A stretch of DNA of 64,000 bases from Stenogyne calaminthoides (GCA_037126765.1 JBBCBC010000050.1:682001-746000); one strand, 5' to 3'. Shown: positions 23,377-36,960, counted from the first letter of the stretch. A program made the numbers and translations. Notes: generated by a model not told the origin, from the letters alone.

Positions 23377-24416
23377 ACCATCTTCGAAACCTCTGCACAA
23401 ACACCACCCTCGCCCGCCGCCAAACCTTATCACCGCGTCGACCAAGACCAATGTAAAACCACCACCACCACAACTTCAAAACCCTAGATGCGCTTACATT
23501 TCCACGCATGAATCCGCCGCCATCACCCAACCACAACACTCCATCTCAACGCAGCCACAAAACCACATAACACCTCCTCACACGCCGCCAAAACCACCTC
23601 GAAAAAAAAACATTGCGCCGCTTTCACCGCCCGCCCGGCGTCAATCCACGGATCCGTAGCGTAGATCCATCGCCAGCTTACGGTTCGCCATCGTTCAACA
23701 CACAGCAGGTCTTGTGACTCTGGAGCCCGAAACAGGTGTGGAAGGGCCACCAAAACCAAAAATCAATTTGTTTGGGGAGGGGGCGTCATAATGAAATTAT
23801 TTTTTGGTTGGTTGGCGGCGCAACACTCTCGAATAAGAGGGAAAATGGTGTTTTTTGGTGGGTGGAGGGAATCTCTTGATCTTGAAGATGAAATGGGTGA
23901 GGTGAGAGGTTGTTTTATTTTTGTGTGTATCGATTTTGGAGGGATTTGGGGTGGGGACCGGCTGTACTTTAAAAATAACATATACGCACAAAATGTAGAG
24001 AGGGGCAAAATTGGTATATTTTGTAGTGGAGTGTCACTACATTTTTCTTTTGTATCTTAGAGTATTTTTCACTCAAAATACGTATAGGAAAGTCTTTATT
24101 TCTTTAAATAACACCACGGCTTTGTCCGAGTGAACTCTTGCAAAAATATTTGCTTATATAGTGGCATGGCAATAGGTGTTACATGACGAATTATTGCCCT
24201 TAAGATTGATAAGAGATCAGGAAATTAAGTTGGACAAATAGCAGGTCACTACATAATTTACTTTTGGCTAATGTAATTTTGTATCCACCAACTATAACCT
24301 GTTTATATGACATATGATGGATTGGACATACAAGTACTGAACAACGGGCCACTATTTTGGGTTATATATATTTGAAGACTATATATGTGTGCAATGGAAA
24401 GGATCATAAAGCTGCG

Positions 24417-24455
<39 letters not shown>

Positions 24456-27400
24456 TAACAATTTATTCATTTTCAAAATATGTAGTTCATGCACATATTT
24501 TGATATTAATGGGGAGGATCAAGCAGAAAAATTTGAGGAAATTAAAAAGTTTCCCTTACATGGTAATTTACGTTCTTATTTAGCATCGTTACGCCCCTAC
24601 GTCTTTGGTAGAGCTCGATTTTCAGTTGACCTGATTGATGGGATTAATCAATGTGAAGTGAGGTGATAACCTTTTATTCTTTTCTGCAAAACTTTCCTAA
24701 ATGAAAATGCAAAGCTATGGCTTCAATCGCCACTGAAAAAGTATTGTCTATTCTTTAAATGTTTTCAGTTATGAGCATTCATGGGATTGGTTGTTTTTTT
24801 ATCATTTTCTTAATTTCTGGAACACGTTTCTATTTATCCCCCTACGTTTTCGCGGTCCTGTTAGTTGCGATGATACAATCAAATAAAATATGATATATAC
24901 CACAAAGTCCCTTGGCATTATCCATATGAAATCTGCAGGTGGTGAACCTTATAAGCATTTTGTATCTTTAGGTGCTCACAATATATTTATGAAAAAAAAT
25001 GCAAATATTAATTTTGGTAAAAAATCTTGAGTTTGTCCAAAGAATGTTTGCCTAAAAGCATATTTATCTACGTGTAGAGTTTCCAACTTATTTGATATCC
25101 TACACTATTAAAGTTCTAATAGCTTGCATGGCTATGTATGTTGAATTGGCTGAAACCTTATTATTAAAATTTAATTGCTCATAATAATTCCATTATGGTA
25201 TATATGGGATCATATATTTATGCATGGGTTGTGCCACTAATTATATTTGCTTTGCCCGCCATCCTTGACTTAATAGTTTTTTTCTTTCTTTCTTTCTGAT
25301 GCATTTTATGGAATAGCAAGTTGATAAGGATATGAATTTAGATGATAAAGAAGAGAAATGCAACACACAAATACACGTACTTGAGGAACTCTTCAGATGG
25401 ATAAGTGAAATCTCTTGATGAACTCAAAGACAAGGATTCTGATTCTCAATGAGTTACATCGAAATCTCCTTCTTGCAAGGTATATTAACTCTACAGGTTT
25501 CATTTTTATATTTTTGTTTAATCAAGAATGCATGTTAAACTTCTTCTTTTGAAAAACAAATTCACACTCTTTTTAGTACAAACAGTTCCAATGGCTGATT
25601 TGACATTCATTAGATTGTTCGATAAATAAAAATCAAGGAATTTTGTTGGGTGAATTTGGAGCTTTTATAGTGCATTTGATATCATTGATAATTTTAGCAC
25701 TAATTTTCACACTGTAACTAGATGTAAAAAAAGGTTTTGTAGATTGGAGTTGGTGTTTTATTTGCAGGAAAGTTTCTATGCTGATTGCCAATGTAGTTTA
25801 GAACTGATTTTTGTTAGTGCTGCATCAAATTCTTTTGTTTCCCAACAATAAAATATTTTATCACACTTCAAATTTGTGAATAAGCATTAATTTTTTTCCG
25901 AAGATGGTATTTTTTATATATTTTATTGGGAATATCTTCTCTCATCATCTAAGATGTTCAATTCTGTTTATGCTTCCTTTTATTTCCTGTTTAATTGATG
26001 CAGGTAATATCAATGATGAAAATATATTGTAAATTTATAACTAATTGGTGTTATTCTGATATAGGATTACCTGATTTTGTGTTGTGTCTGCTTCATATAA
26101 TTACAAAAGTGTCTTGTTGGCTGCACATGTAAAAATGAGTATTCAACTTCCAGATGGTTTTAGAATTTCCGCTGTCTATGTTAGATTTTAATACTCATAA
26201 GCAGATGAAGATGCATCTCTTATTACTCCAATCTGGATCTATAACTATAAGCAGTGAAGAATTTGTGGTTCACAAATATGGCAAACTTGGTAATCCCAAG
26301 TGAGGTATGTTTCTTGTATTTTCTTAAGCTTATAGCATTTAAATATTGAACCTGGAGTGTCAATTTCGCAAATAAATTTTGTGTGTTATGCATTCTCTGG
26401 GGCAGGATGGTCCTATTAAACAAACGTTTCCATTGAAAGATTTGTTGTTAATTCCCTTAAAGTTAAGTATGTCATCTGTTTAAAATAATACAATCTTCTT
26501 ACTGCAGACATTCGTGTGATTAGTGCGTATTTGTATATATGGTGTTCTACTCTATTATTCTGCTAGCAGACCTATTCTTTCTGGTACCCATTCATGTAGA
26601 ACTCAAATAGTATATCAATAGTGAAAATTAAAAAGTCGCACGGTCAAAGAAATTAAAAATTTAATATCTTTGACTTTAGTATATTATCCCTTTCTCCTCA
26701 GTTTGTTAGGTTAAATGTGGGACATCTTATTCATCATATTACATTCAAAATGAGTTTTTCCTCTCACTTGCATCGAATTGAAGTGGGAATTGATATTTTA
26801 ATGTTTCAAATCATATGTATTATGGGTTTTTAAGAAAAAAAAAATTCCCCCACAACAGTGACATATAATATAATCACCAAGGTATGTGAAAAGGTTGGAG
26901 ATATAGAGAAGATGGATAAAATCTTCCTGAAAATGAAACATCTAGGTTCGAAAAACTAATTCGATTACTTAGAGTTCTCTGGTTTTTGTGTCTGGTAAAG
27001 CATAGCTTTTGGGTATAGTTGGTTCAGCTTTAAGGCAAATAGAGAATTTAATGTGGTACTGAATACGTCTTTTTTTAACTATATTTTTTACAAGGGAGGA
27101 TTAAAATTGCTCAGAATTTCGAGAATAGTATGATGATTCCTTATCAAAATACTTCAGGTACCAAGAAAATTATTGGTTTGCGTTGTGGAAATATACGTGA
27201 ATTCTTACTGCATCAAATATTTGTTGTTCGTCTTTTTTTTAGTATGACAGTTAATGTCATAATCTTTTATGCTTTAGGCAGTTTACAGAAGCTTAACATG
27301 GATCTGTTTCCAAAAGGAGAACCCTGCTGTTTTTTCCCGTGAAAATAAAAATAAGCTAAAAAGATCAAACAACACTCGAGTAAAACTATAGGACATTTTG

Positions 27401-27959
27401 ATGGTAAAAGCAGTGCACCTATCATTATGAGTACTATAGTGCAGGTGATAATAAATCATACTTTCATAATTTTTTTTTTTTTGACGGAATCATACTTTCA
27501 TAATTAATCTTTCTATTGTTGACATCTTTGATCATTTGGTAAATTAGTGGTAAACTCGCAAATAATGCTGATAAGGGTCTACGTAGTTGCTCAGATATTC
27601 ACTATTACTTTGTAGTTTGTATTATGACAGGTTTGTATTACATCCTTGAAGGTTTGTTAGCTAACAAAAGCCCTGATAAATGAGAAAGAATATAATGGTT
27701 CTGTTTTGACTTTGCAACTAGGCCTTAAATTTGCGATAGAGATATTTCTTTCAGGATTGTAGGTTTGTATTATATTGGATCTCACAATTGCCCTTTTTGT
27801 TTTCCCCCATGAATGCTTCTTCTTATATTTGCATATTTTTGGGTTTACAGCAATCATGAATACGTCATATGGATCAAATGTGCTGAGAAAACAAGATCCC
27901 CCGCGACGTGTATAATCCTCTTCGATCATAATGAGGAAAATCAAGGGAATTCTTTGTCT

Positions 27960-28290
27960 TCTCCACATCTTTGACATATTTGCATAATATTATTTTACTT
28001 TCTTCCTCAAGTGAGAGTGATTTCTCAGAGAAATTCTAATGAGCATGTATGTACTCTCTCTTTTGTTTCATCAAACTCTCTTTGCCATTTTGTAGGCACT
28101 CTTATTGGCGTCATACCGCTGTCCTCGCTGGATCTTTTGAGATATTTGCATATCTTTTTATTTTTGCAGAATATCGTTTCACTTTCTTTGTCAAGTGAGA
28201 GTTTTCTCAGAAAAATTATAATTAACATGTATGTACTCTCCCTTTTTGTTTCATCAGACTCTCTTTGACATTTTGAAGGCACTCTAACGT
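27960..28290. repeat. Imperfect tandem duplication, period about 175 bp
   Basis: Both units carry 'ctcaagtgagag', 'ttctcag', 'catgtatgtactctc' and 'tttcatcaaactctctttg' or close variants, ending in ggcactct. Units run from about 27970 and about 28143. Confidence 0.8.
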
Positions 28291-29333
28291 CATTGATGTT
28301 GTCTTTTCCGTTTATGAACCAATCTTTGTAATTTGTAGTTGAAAAATGTTTCGTACGGTCCCGAGATTAATTGTTGCCTCAGTTGGTTCAATGATAAAAT
28401 ATCGAGCAAATGTAATTTACTAGAAACTCAGATATCGGAAACATTGCCTTCTTTAGACCATTGTCAAATAGCACCTTGATCCTGTCTCAACAACTTTTGA
28501 GTTTTCAAGGACCTCTGTCATCTCAAGTTGGTCGTCGGCCTATGCGATAAGTTTTTTGTTCTTTCATTTTTTCCTTATTTTTTTTTAGTGGAAACACTAT
28601 TTTGAGATCTGGTGGTTGAGTTTCACTATTTGATTTTGGTCTTTTTTTTATGAGATTGTGTTGTTTACTCATCAAGTTAAAGTACTTATTTTAATGTTGC
28701 TTTTAACATTGTTCTTTTCTCAACCACAAGATCTGGTGGGCATTGATTTATATAGGAAGGTGGCTATTAGGATATCTCTACCCTAAACATATGGGATATG
28801 TATATCACCAAGTAAGTTGCTTCTTATAAATGTAGAATAATGTCAATGTTATGGGTTTGGATATGCTTGTTCCTCGGCAAATAAAGCTACTGAAGTTGAT
28901 GGATTTGCTGCTCATGCCATAAATTAGCAAAGGAGAATTACATACATTGCGGTTGATTGGCTAAAAAGAGATTTAGAAAAATATTAGTATGAAATATTGT
29001 TGAATTAAGAGAGTATAATTCTTTTAAGATGTTTTTAATTATTGAGTGAGGTTGTTTATTTTATTTTGGTCAATTTATGTAGCTAAAAAATGTTGTTATA
29101 AGTTATAACATCTAAAGGTGAATTAATTGTTTGAGAATTACTTCTTTTACTAAAGATCCCTCTATTTTAGTAATTAAAAGTCCGGTAATATATAAATATT
29201 CATCCTCGACTTGATTTCCTACCTTTAGGCATTACACATGATTAGAGAAAAATAAATTTCAGACTTCCTAATGAAAAAAGGTGGATAGATTCCATATTCA
29301 TCGTTACATTCTATTCACTATGAATTCTTGATA

Positions 29334-29336
29334 TTT
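29334..29336. repeat. 3-bp target-site duplication TTT (left)
   Basis: It pairs with TTT at 34696-34698, which fits a CACTA element. It is low-complexity, so it is weak alone. Confidence 0.6.
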
Positions 29337-29373
29337 CACTAATACACATTTAGGCTTGAACAACTGTGAAAAA

Positions 29374-29525
29374 TGACATTGGAGAGCGGTTATAACCTCT
29401 CTCCAAAACTAAATTATCCAAAACTTGGACAAGTGATAAAAACCATTGTCCAAGAAATCGCATTTGGACAGCGGTTTTCAACCGCTTTGCAAAAAGTGTG
29501 CTTGGGCAATGGTTATCAACATTAT
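29374..29525. repeat. Left sub-terminal repeats of the CACTA element
   Basis: Units such as attggagagcggttat, cttggacaagtgataaaa and tttggacagcggttttc each contain a small internal palindrome (gcggttt/aaccgc). They match the units at the right end. Confidence 0.85.
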
Positions 29526-32099
29526 CTAAGTTTTTTTTTAAATTTAGTTTATTATATTCATAAACCAGTGATTTATTACGGTATCCAATATCTTTTTTTT
29601 AATTATTAATTTATATTTTAAAAATCCTATAATAAAACTATAAACTAAAACTTATATATCGTTCAATCCATATATAATAAACCAAAAATCTATAATAAAA
29701 CCATAAACCACATATATATATATACCAAAACATCAAATAAATTAATAAACATACACATCATGAAATAAATAAACATACGTCCGATACACCAAAAACATGA
29801 AATATATATCATTACAAATATATAATTTAATTACATGCTATCAATATTTCAAACAACGTTCACTCAATATCGTATGAATATAAGAATCGATTGTAAAAGG
29901 TACCCGTCAATCGTTTTTCATTTCTCCGATCTTTTCTTAGAGTAAGACTTGAGCTCACGTTCATAGACAAAACCGCAAACAACGAATTAATCAATATAGT
30001 TTGAATTTTTATTCAATCAATAATAATTTAAATAAATCGATAAATTGACTTACATTGAGAGGAATGTTAGATTGAAAGCGCGGATTATATCTTCAATAAA
30101 GCAACACACAAAATGTCCACAATGGTCATTATCTCGTTGCCTCGGAACCTGTTGATTAACAATTATAATCACGTATTACAATTATGATTTCTTTCTATTA
30201 GTTTGATAATTTACTAAATTAAATTTACCTTAATGTTAATCCAGTTCACTTTATTTAACTTAGATCTTGAACCTTGACTCTGAAGGCGACTCCGATACAT
30301 CGTCATCACACTATTATTATTATAATTAAAAATAAAAATAGATTAAATATGCATAATTTTAAAAGTAAAACAAATCATTGTATAGAATATTAAAAATGAA
30401 CTTACGCTTCCATATATGAAACGAGATTAGGGCGATTTGAATAAACTCCATCCTGAGTTGGGTCCATAAAAAACACTTAATGTATTCATGTGTATGGCGA
30501 CCAGCACCCAATGGTTTCTATATTATATTGAGAATATTAAAATTAACTGCAAATTTAGCATATATATGTGCAAATATTATAAACATGAATACAAATTTTA
30601 ACGAAATATTTATCACTCACCCCACATTTGTTGGCCAAAAAAATGAGATGATCGCCTTCGATTCGATTGACCAAATGATTAACTAACCCATCAATAGTGC
30701 ATGCCTATCACCCATTATGCAAAGACACTTGGGGGAGACGAAGGAATACATTCCACTTGCTCGGGCATCTCTGGAGAGATATACCTCACCCAAGTATCTT
30801 TAACCAACATATATCGCTAATTAATATTTAAAAAAAAATTAAACCATACGAAAAAAGTGAATATTGAGAATTAGTAAACACATACCTAAGGTAAAAGGAC
30901 TATGGTGGTTTGCACTCAACCACTCGTCATTCAAGACTTGAACACATATTCCTCATTTTGGCGAATTCTTGGAAATTATTACGATGAAAGTGAGCAAGCA
31001 TGGGAATTATGACGATCTCGAAAAGCATTAGGCGATACCATCCGATCCACCCTAGGCATACATAATCATCGTGATCTAAGTCTCCGGTCATGGGATAACC
31101 AAGTCGGCCTTGATGGAGTCCCTTGTTCTCCCTCGACATTTGTCTACGACACCCTCGATTTCTCTTTTAGCCTTTTGTGGTGATTTCTTCCGAGGCGTTT
31201 GTGGTGTCGGCGGATTCTACAATTAATTTGCAATATTATTTAGAACCACAAATAAGATAATGAACTTTAATAACATATATTTTACCCTCATAGTGCTAGT
31301 GTTGGGGAATTATAATCCCAATAGCTAGAGACCAAGTTGCTTTCGACCGTTCGATGAAGTGCCCAAACCGCTATTCATTTGTGACGACTTCATCGATTGG
31401 TTTTGGCTGCCCAATTCTCTTGTCGATTACGAATTTTACATCGAGTGTGACCCTCACGAAACCGGGGGTGATGGGATGACCATGAATCATTCCATGGGAG
31501 GTCTGCAGCGTTCACCGTGGCCACCAAACCGATTGGGATCCTCCAAATAAAAGGTAGCAAAAGGTGGTTGGTTGTTGAATAAGATATTTAGTTAGAAAAT
31601 TTTAATACACTAGTCTTTAATTAAAACAAATGTGAGACATGCATATCGATGCACGAGAGACGTTTTGAAGTGCCTCGATAAAGTCGTCCAAGGGTTAAGT
31701 TGGAAAAACATAGCATTAAGCGACACTATGTTCACGGCTTGCTCCACTTTCGGCGACATTAGTGGCTCGTTCTTCTCTCGGACCTCAAACGTTCCACATC
31801 TTTAGACAACTTGGCAACTTTGTTCCATTAGTATACCCATCATATTCATGGCTTGAAGACCGGTGTCATTGCTAAAGATGTCTTAAATCGCGCCATATCC
31901 GACACTCCGTGTCGGGGTGGGATGCTCTGGCGACCCATAGCCCGTCCAAATGGATCATCGGGGGCGAACATGCGGATGTCGTTTAGGCGTCATGGTGCGA
32001 GATAGACGCTCTGAATCACAAAAAAAAAAAGATTATTATTTAATTATTTGTTTATAAATAATAGTTTATAATTGAAAGATAAATTAATGGATAGATTGC

Positions 32100-33250
32100 C
32101 CTTTTTTCGATGATCGTAGTGCCTTTGGGATGCGTGAATATTCTCGTCTCGACCCTTTCTAGTAGTCTGAAATAAGTCGAAAAAGGTAACAATAGGCTCA
32201 CTCTCTCGACTTTTCTTCTTTCTTCTTTCTCGATAGTGATGAATGTGTCCACTTTATTAGTTATATTAAAAGTGAATATATAAAAAAAAATTAAAAGTTA
32301 GGATTTTGATCTCACCATATTTTCTCTTATTAAATTGCATAACCTTTGTTAGATCCACGATATCGGCGCCTCCATCGACTTGGCTTGATCGCGATTTTTA
32401 TTACTTTGATTCTACAATATAATAGAAATATGATAAACACTTTGAAAACTTAGGGCATTAGAAATTGAGAAATGACATTGATCAATTTTACACGAAATCA
32501 TCCTCCATAGCTCTGCTCACAAACTCCTCGATATGGAGCCACCATAGGGCTATTACGATCGTCGGAGGAGGACTAGCGAGTAAAGACCGGTTCAGGATCT
32601 CGGTGTGTTACTTCTCAACCAAGTCCAAAATTCTTGGCCATTACTCCAACTTGCGACAATATTTGCTTCTTCTTTGTGGGTCAAGACCTCTCAATGTAGT
32701 CTATCGCATATAACATAATAATTTAGTAAATTTAAGGGTCATACTACAACTTTCAATAAATATATAATTAACATACCGTAAGCTAGTCCATAATCTTTCC
32801 TTCAAAAGTGGGTTTGAAATTTAAGCAGATCCTTGGTTTGGCGACGATAGGGATCACGCTCTGATTGCGGCTCAATGTAGAAGGACAACGACTCACTCTC
32901 TTTTCCTATTACTGTCCAAACTCATTGAGCGATAATGCGCAATAATATAGTATTTAATTAGGTTCAACGATCAATCAATATATTTATCGATTTCAAAGCT
33001 GTTCAATTGTAATAAAATTACGAAGTGTTTTTCCCACTACGAGCTCTCTTAATAAATGACATGGTGACTATACCCCGAGTCGCTTCTCCCCGGAAACATG
33101 CTAGTGGTGGTGGGAGCATCAATGTCTACACGCTTTCTCAAGTCATCGGATCTGTTGTCGATCATATGCACCATGATCATATCGCCATGATCTCCATCAG
33201 AATATTCATCATCTCCATCATCTCCGGGATATGGCAAACGAGACATGATC
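32100..33250 (-). pseudogene. CACTA accessory gene, Ptta/En-Spm-like (PF03004 type), decayed
   Basis: The minus-strand ATG at 33246 follows a good acceptor (ctgctttacag) and opens MSRLPYPGDDGDDEYSDGDH, the acidic start usual for CACTA accessory proteins. About 60 codons follow before a stop. Further scraps come in order. Near 32700-32500 is a segment reading RSNTPRS followed by GGSIS, where the family has its TGGS motif. At 32240-32080 is ITIEKEERRKVERV...RIFTHPKGTT, where the family has its TH.K.G motif. Many frame breaks. The assignment rests on the order and position of these motifs inside the CACTA ends. Confidence 0.55.
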
Positions 33251-34454
33251 CTGTAAAGCAGAAGAAACATACACCAACACATACAACATGATATATATAG
33301 TTTCAAACCTGAAAAAAAAAAAAAGATGTTTACATAGTTTCAACTGTGACACTTAACCTACAAGTATTGAGAATCATCTTCTAATCCCAACATTCTGATA
33401 AAAAGAAAACTTACGATATCATAGAATTTGCAATTTTAATTTGAAATCTTGAATAATAACCTAAAAAGGGAACCCATCTTTAGAATGAAAAGAACAAACA
33501 ATCATAAAAATAACTAGATTAATTGTACAAATAATATGGCGGATTTTGAAGTTCAAACATGTATAAGATTAATTCAGTTAAAATCAAGAAGACAAATAAT
33601 ATAACTATTGACTCAAACCCATTGGTCACTCAAATAATAGATTTGCACAAATATGCACCGGGCTTATAATATCATGGTCCTATTTCCCCAACTCCATAAA
33701 ATAATTGAGGTTAATAATTCATAATTAGAGTTGATAAAAAAAAAGGCAATCAGCAGTTGGGGCACTCAACAATTAGGGCATTCAACAATTTACTATCAAC
33801 CTAATGTTCAATAGAAGTTTGAAGAGCCTTAAAAGTTGTGACATAAACCGGTGACATGGTGAGACAAAAATTAGCAAAACGAGAAAAAACTTCGAGATAG
33901 ATTATCGACCTTCAATCTGCGAGCAGGATAATAAAAGCGACTTAAACAATCATAATCGTTCTCATTTGTACTTTTCGGAAAACAACGAGGCATATATTCA
34001 AATTCAATTGGTTGATTCGGAGAAGAATTTTCTCTTTGTTTGATCCATAACAAGCATCCTTCCCAAAAAACCTAGATCGTTTTCTCTATTTTCATTTTTT
34101 TCCTTCGATAAAAGACTTGCTAATCCTAAAAACAATTTCTCTATCAAAAGCGACATAAATTACGAAAATCTCAATGCATTAACGAACCCTAACAACTAAT
34201 AGGCAAAGAAAAAACACGTGAACGAATAATAACATCCGGATTACATACATGCGGCGAAAAAGGATAAACCAAAAGCGAAAAGACATCAAATAAGAGATAA
34301 ATAGAAAATACCTAGAAATTTTGGTGAATGGGCCCCGAAAATGGCGGTAGGGGAGGGCGGCGGATGGTTCGATTTGGGGGGAGGAGGAGGCTAGGGGCTT
34401 GATATATATCATCCGGTTCAATTCGCGATTTGGGTGTATATATATTATCCAAAC

Positions 34455-34640
34455 ACTTGGACAGCGGTTTGTAAATGTATTTGTCCAAACCTCTCTATGG
34501 ACAGCGGTTCAAAAACATTGTCTAAACTACTACACAATGGGTTCTCAACCGCTTTCTAAGTGTTAAACTTGGACAGCGGTTTTGAACCGATGTCTATTCT
34601 TTTTTTTTTTAAGTAAAACCGCTCTCCAAGCTTGGAGACC
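34455..34640. repeat. Right sub-terminal repeats of the CACTA element
   Basis: About five copies of acttggacagcggtttt-like units and their inverse (aaaaccgctctccaag). They pair with the left array. Confidence 0.85.
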
Positions 34641-34723
34641 TGTTTGTAAAAAGGGATGTCCAGTCTTGTTTGTCTGTTTCAAATGTGTAGTAGTGTTTGT
34701 AAATGTAGATCTTATGTTGCAGC

Positions 34724-34910
34724 CTTTCATTAATAAACCCAAATGTGTATATTGTAAAATAATTTCATTGTTTGAAAGGGTAGAATTGTAGATGAATCCA
34801 TATTATCAGTTGGTCCAACTTTCATTAATAAACTCAAATGTGTATATTGTATAATCATTTCATATGTTTGAAAGTGTAGAATTGTAGATGAATCCACATT
34901 ATCGGTTTAG
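34724..34910. repeat. Tandem duplication, unit about 97 bp
   Basis: 'ttcattaataaacccaaatg' to 'tagatgaatccatattatc' at 34725-34808 is repeated at 34822-34906 with few changes. It lies just outside the right CACTA end. Confidence 0.9.
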
Positions 34911-36275
34911 AAATTCATCGCTCTCATTGTCCCAAAAAGTCCACCTCCTAACTTTCTCTCATTCAAAAGTTTGATTTAATCAGTATATAATATTTTTAAA
35001 AAATATCTTGCGTGTTGATTTGTTTGAAGCTAATTATTTTTTTTTGTAAGGGAGAGACAAAAAAACTCCCTCTATCCGTAGTGGAATGTAAATTAAGGGA
35101 TATGCCGAGTAGAATACATGGGGAAAAAACCTATTGAATGTAAATCGAGGGATATATTATCTTACATGGGGTCTACGAACCAACAATGTGGGAGGATGTC
35201 TCCCTACATTACCACAAGTTTTTACCACTAGGTTGTGCCTTAAGGATCGATGTTTGGAGGTAATTCTACTTTCATCCGTGGAGGACAACTTAAGAAATGG
35301 TTATTTAGAGCAACTTCAACTCCCCGTCCACGATACGTAATAAGGTAGATGAATAAAATATTATCATGATACAGAAACATATAAACATTCTTACTTCATA
35401 TGTTGATGGTATATATTTTTTATTGTTTTGAACGTGGAAAACGAACTTATTCTATAATTCTAAATTTATGTATAATACACGTAAACATAAAAAAATTAAG
35501 TCATGTATTTCTCAATATCCTATAACATTTCTATTATTTTGGATTTTTTATTATTTTAGGACTCAAATTATTAATATTTATGAATTCGAGATTTAAAAGA
35601 AAAAATCAATGCAAGTCCAAATGATGGCACTACTCTGCCTTTTTTTTTTTTTTTTTTTTTTTTTTGAGGTACTTTTTTTATTTTTGACAGGAATATTTTT
35701 TTTTTTGAGGTAGTTAATGTAACATTCCTCTAACACAGTTCAATTCCTCTGTGCCATTTTTTCGTATTTCAAAATTATTTCACCTCCTGAATCTTTATCA
35801 CATAAATTCAGGATTATGGTGGTCTGTTAGATATTTTTGTCTATTCCACATGTCATTAATCTAAGTTATGAAATACATAGTGAAATATTATTTTTGGAAC
35901 AGGTGATATCGTGCGCCTCAAACATTTTTCTATGATACGCTTTACTTTCAATTTGCTTAACCTATTTATCTTGGTATTTTAATAAATTTAAATTTATATA
36001 TTCATTCATCATTTTATGACATATTACTAAATCTAGTATAATGAATTGAGAGCAGCAATATATCGATGTCCTGAATACCATAAAGATGCAACATATCGAA
36101 GATTTTATTGATTTATTTAATTTATTAGCAGGTACGATGCACGATTGGCTTTATTTATTTGTTACATATAATTATATAACAATGCCTGCTAGCTGGTTTA
36201 TTAGTAGAGTAATAATTCCAGAAAAGGCAGCCAAATTAAGGTACGTAGTGTTTGTTGTTCAAACAACTTGCGAGA
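34911..36275. other. Intergenic, no gene seen
   Basis: AT-rich sequence with a T-run at 35641-35665 and a second T-rich stretch near 35695. The plus-strand open frame at 35134-35340 shows no recognisable features. Confidence 0.5.
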
Positions 36276-36960
36276 TCAACAGGTCGCCGGCACAACGACA
36301 CGTGGACTGTGAGCGTTGAGGATATCATAGTACCTGCTCCACAGCATAAGCCCTCCGTAGTTGGGGGTTCTCCTGATTACCGGCAAAATGTCAGTGACAA
36401 GTTGTTCAGATTCAATGTATCCCCCACCTGGAGACGCCGGCAACCCCATGAAAAGCTTAGTTGTAGAACTGGACCCACACGTAGTCGAACAGCCCCGTTC
36501 TAAGGGCAGTGTCCAAGTAATAATCACTGCGGGGCTGCAGATAGGTACACCTTTCTGCCTGCCGTGCTGTAGTTTGCTACAGCCTTGGCCAGGTCGTCCC
36601 ACTACAGTTTCGAGAGTGATGATTCGATATCAAAGTCCACGCCGTCCAGGGGGCCGGACCCTGAGCCTGCTAGGAAAGTGGCCCACAGATAGTCGTCCAC
36701 TTTCGTAGCATCTTGTGGGGAACAGATGCTATGCGTGCCAACAGCGCCGCCTAGTGATAAAAAGACTTGGATGCCCTTGCTCTGGCAGTAGGCGACTTCG
36801 GAGGCTAGGGATGTCGGGGGGACGGTCGCAGCCGAAATCAATTAAGAAAGCGAGGCTTACGTACTTGTAGTAGCCGGTGTCGCAGGCGGTTCTGAGGCTC
36901 AATTCGTTGCCGTTTGGCCCCGTTGAGTAGACGTTGATGCCGCAGGATAATAGGGCCGCC
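36276..36960 (-). pseudogene. Class III chitinase-like (GH18), broken copy
   Basis: Secreted GH18 enzymes of this type cut chitin in plant defence. Recognisable parts come in order: N-terminal strand and helix (INVYSTGPNGNELSLRTACD, about 36940-36865), SKGIQVFLSLGGAVGTHS, the catalytic DxxDxDxE motif complete in LDGVDFDIES (about 36625), and the C-terminus KLFMGLPASPGGGY ... ILPVIRRTPNYGGLMLWSRYYD. At least three frame changes and internal stops separate these parts. The region between the catalytic motif and the C-terminus is eroded, and there is no signal peptide or start codon. The GC content is higher than the surroundings, as expected for a recent gene copy. Xylanase-inhibitor-type GH18 relatives are an alternative family. 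Confidence 0.87.

Larger units (their letters stand above)
16793..24102. mobile_element. Old Mutator-like element (non-autonomous), split by a Ty3/gypsy insertion
   Basis: The ends form a degenerate TIR of about 56 bp. The left begins GGGGGAGTGACTCTCC and the right (reversed) begins GAAATAAAGACTTTCC; both reach ACTCTAAGRTACA exactly 39 bases in. Perfect 9-bp duplications flank the ends. With the gypsy element (18218-23376 plus its 5-bp duplication) removed, about 2.1 kb of MULE remains: AT-rich sub-terminal arrays and a GC-rich centre (18060-18215 and 23380-23760) that could be captured host sequence, though I do not recognise it. No transposase is seen. The TIR match is only moderate. Confidence 0.6.
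24103..29336. other. Intergenic with exon-like scraps, no gene named
   Basis: It contains a TA run (24423-24453). A 70-codon open segment is at 24470-24665 (FPLHGNLRSYLASLRPYVFG), and others lie near 25330-25480 and 26190-26305 (EEFVVHKYGKLGNPK). A charged segment near 26885-26955 begins just after an AG. Spacing and GT ends look like a decayed multi-exon gene on the plus strand, but I recognise no family and find no continuous frame. Confidence 0.3.
29337..34695. mobile_element. CACTA (En/Spm) transposon, non-autonomous
   Basis: The left end CACTAATACACATTT (29337-29351) and right end AAATGTGTAGTAGTG (34681-34695) form a 15-bp TIR with one mismatch. Both flanks carry TTT. Sub-terminal regions hold repeated palindromic units with the core ttggacagcggtttt: four at 29374-29520 and five at 34455-34640. 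CACTA transposases bind such sub-terminal repeats. The interior holds a decayed minus-strand gene of Ptta type. I see no TNP2-type transposase, so the copy would depend on another element. Confidence 0.87.

Noticed and set aside
23206..23540. Open frames in the right LTR region of the gypsy element
   Set aside because: They overlap the LTR and the GC-rich MULE centre, have no family features, and overlap each other in several frames.
35640..35665. T-run as the tail of a retroposed gene
   Set aside because: No coding or SINE-like sequence lies directly upstream on either strand.
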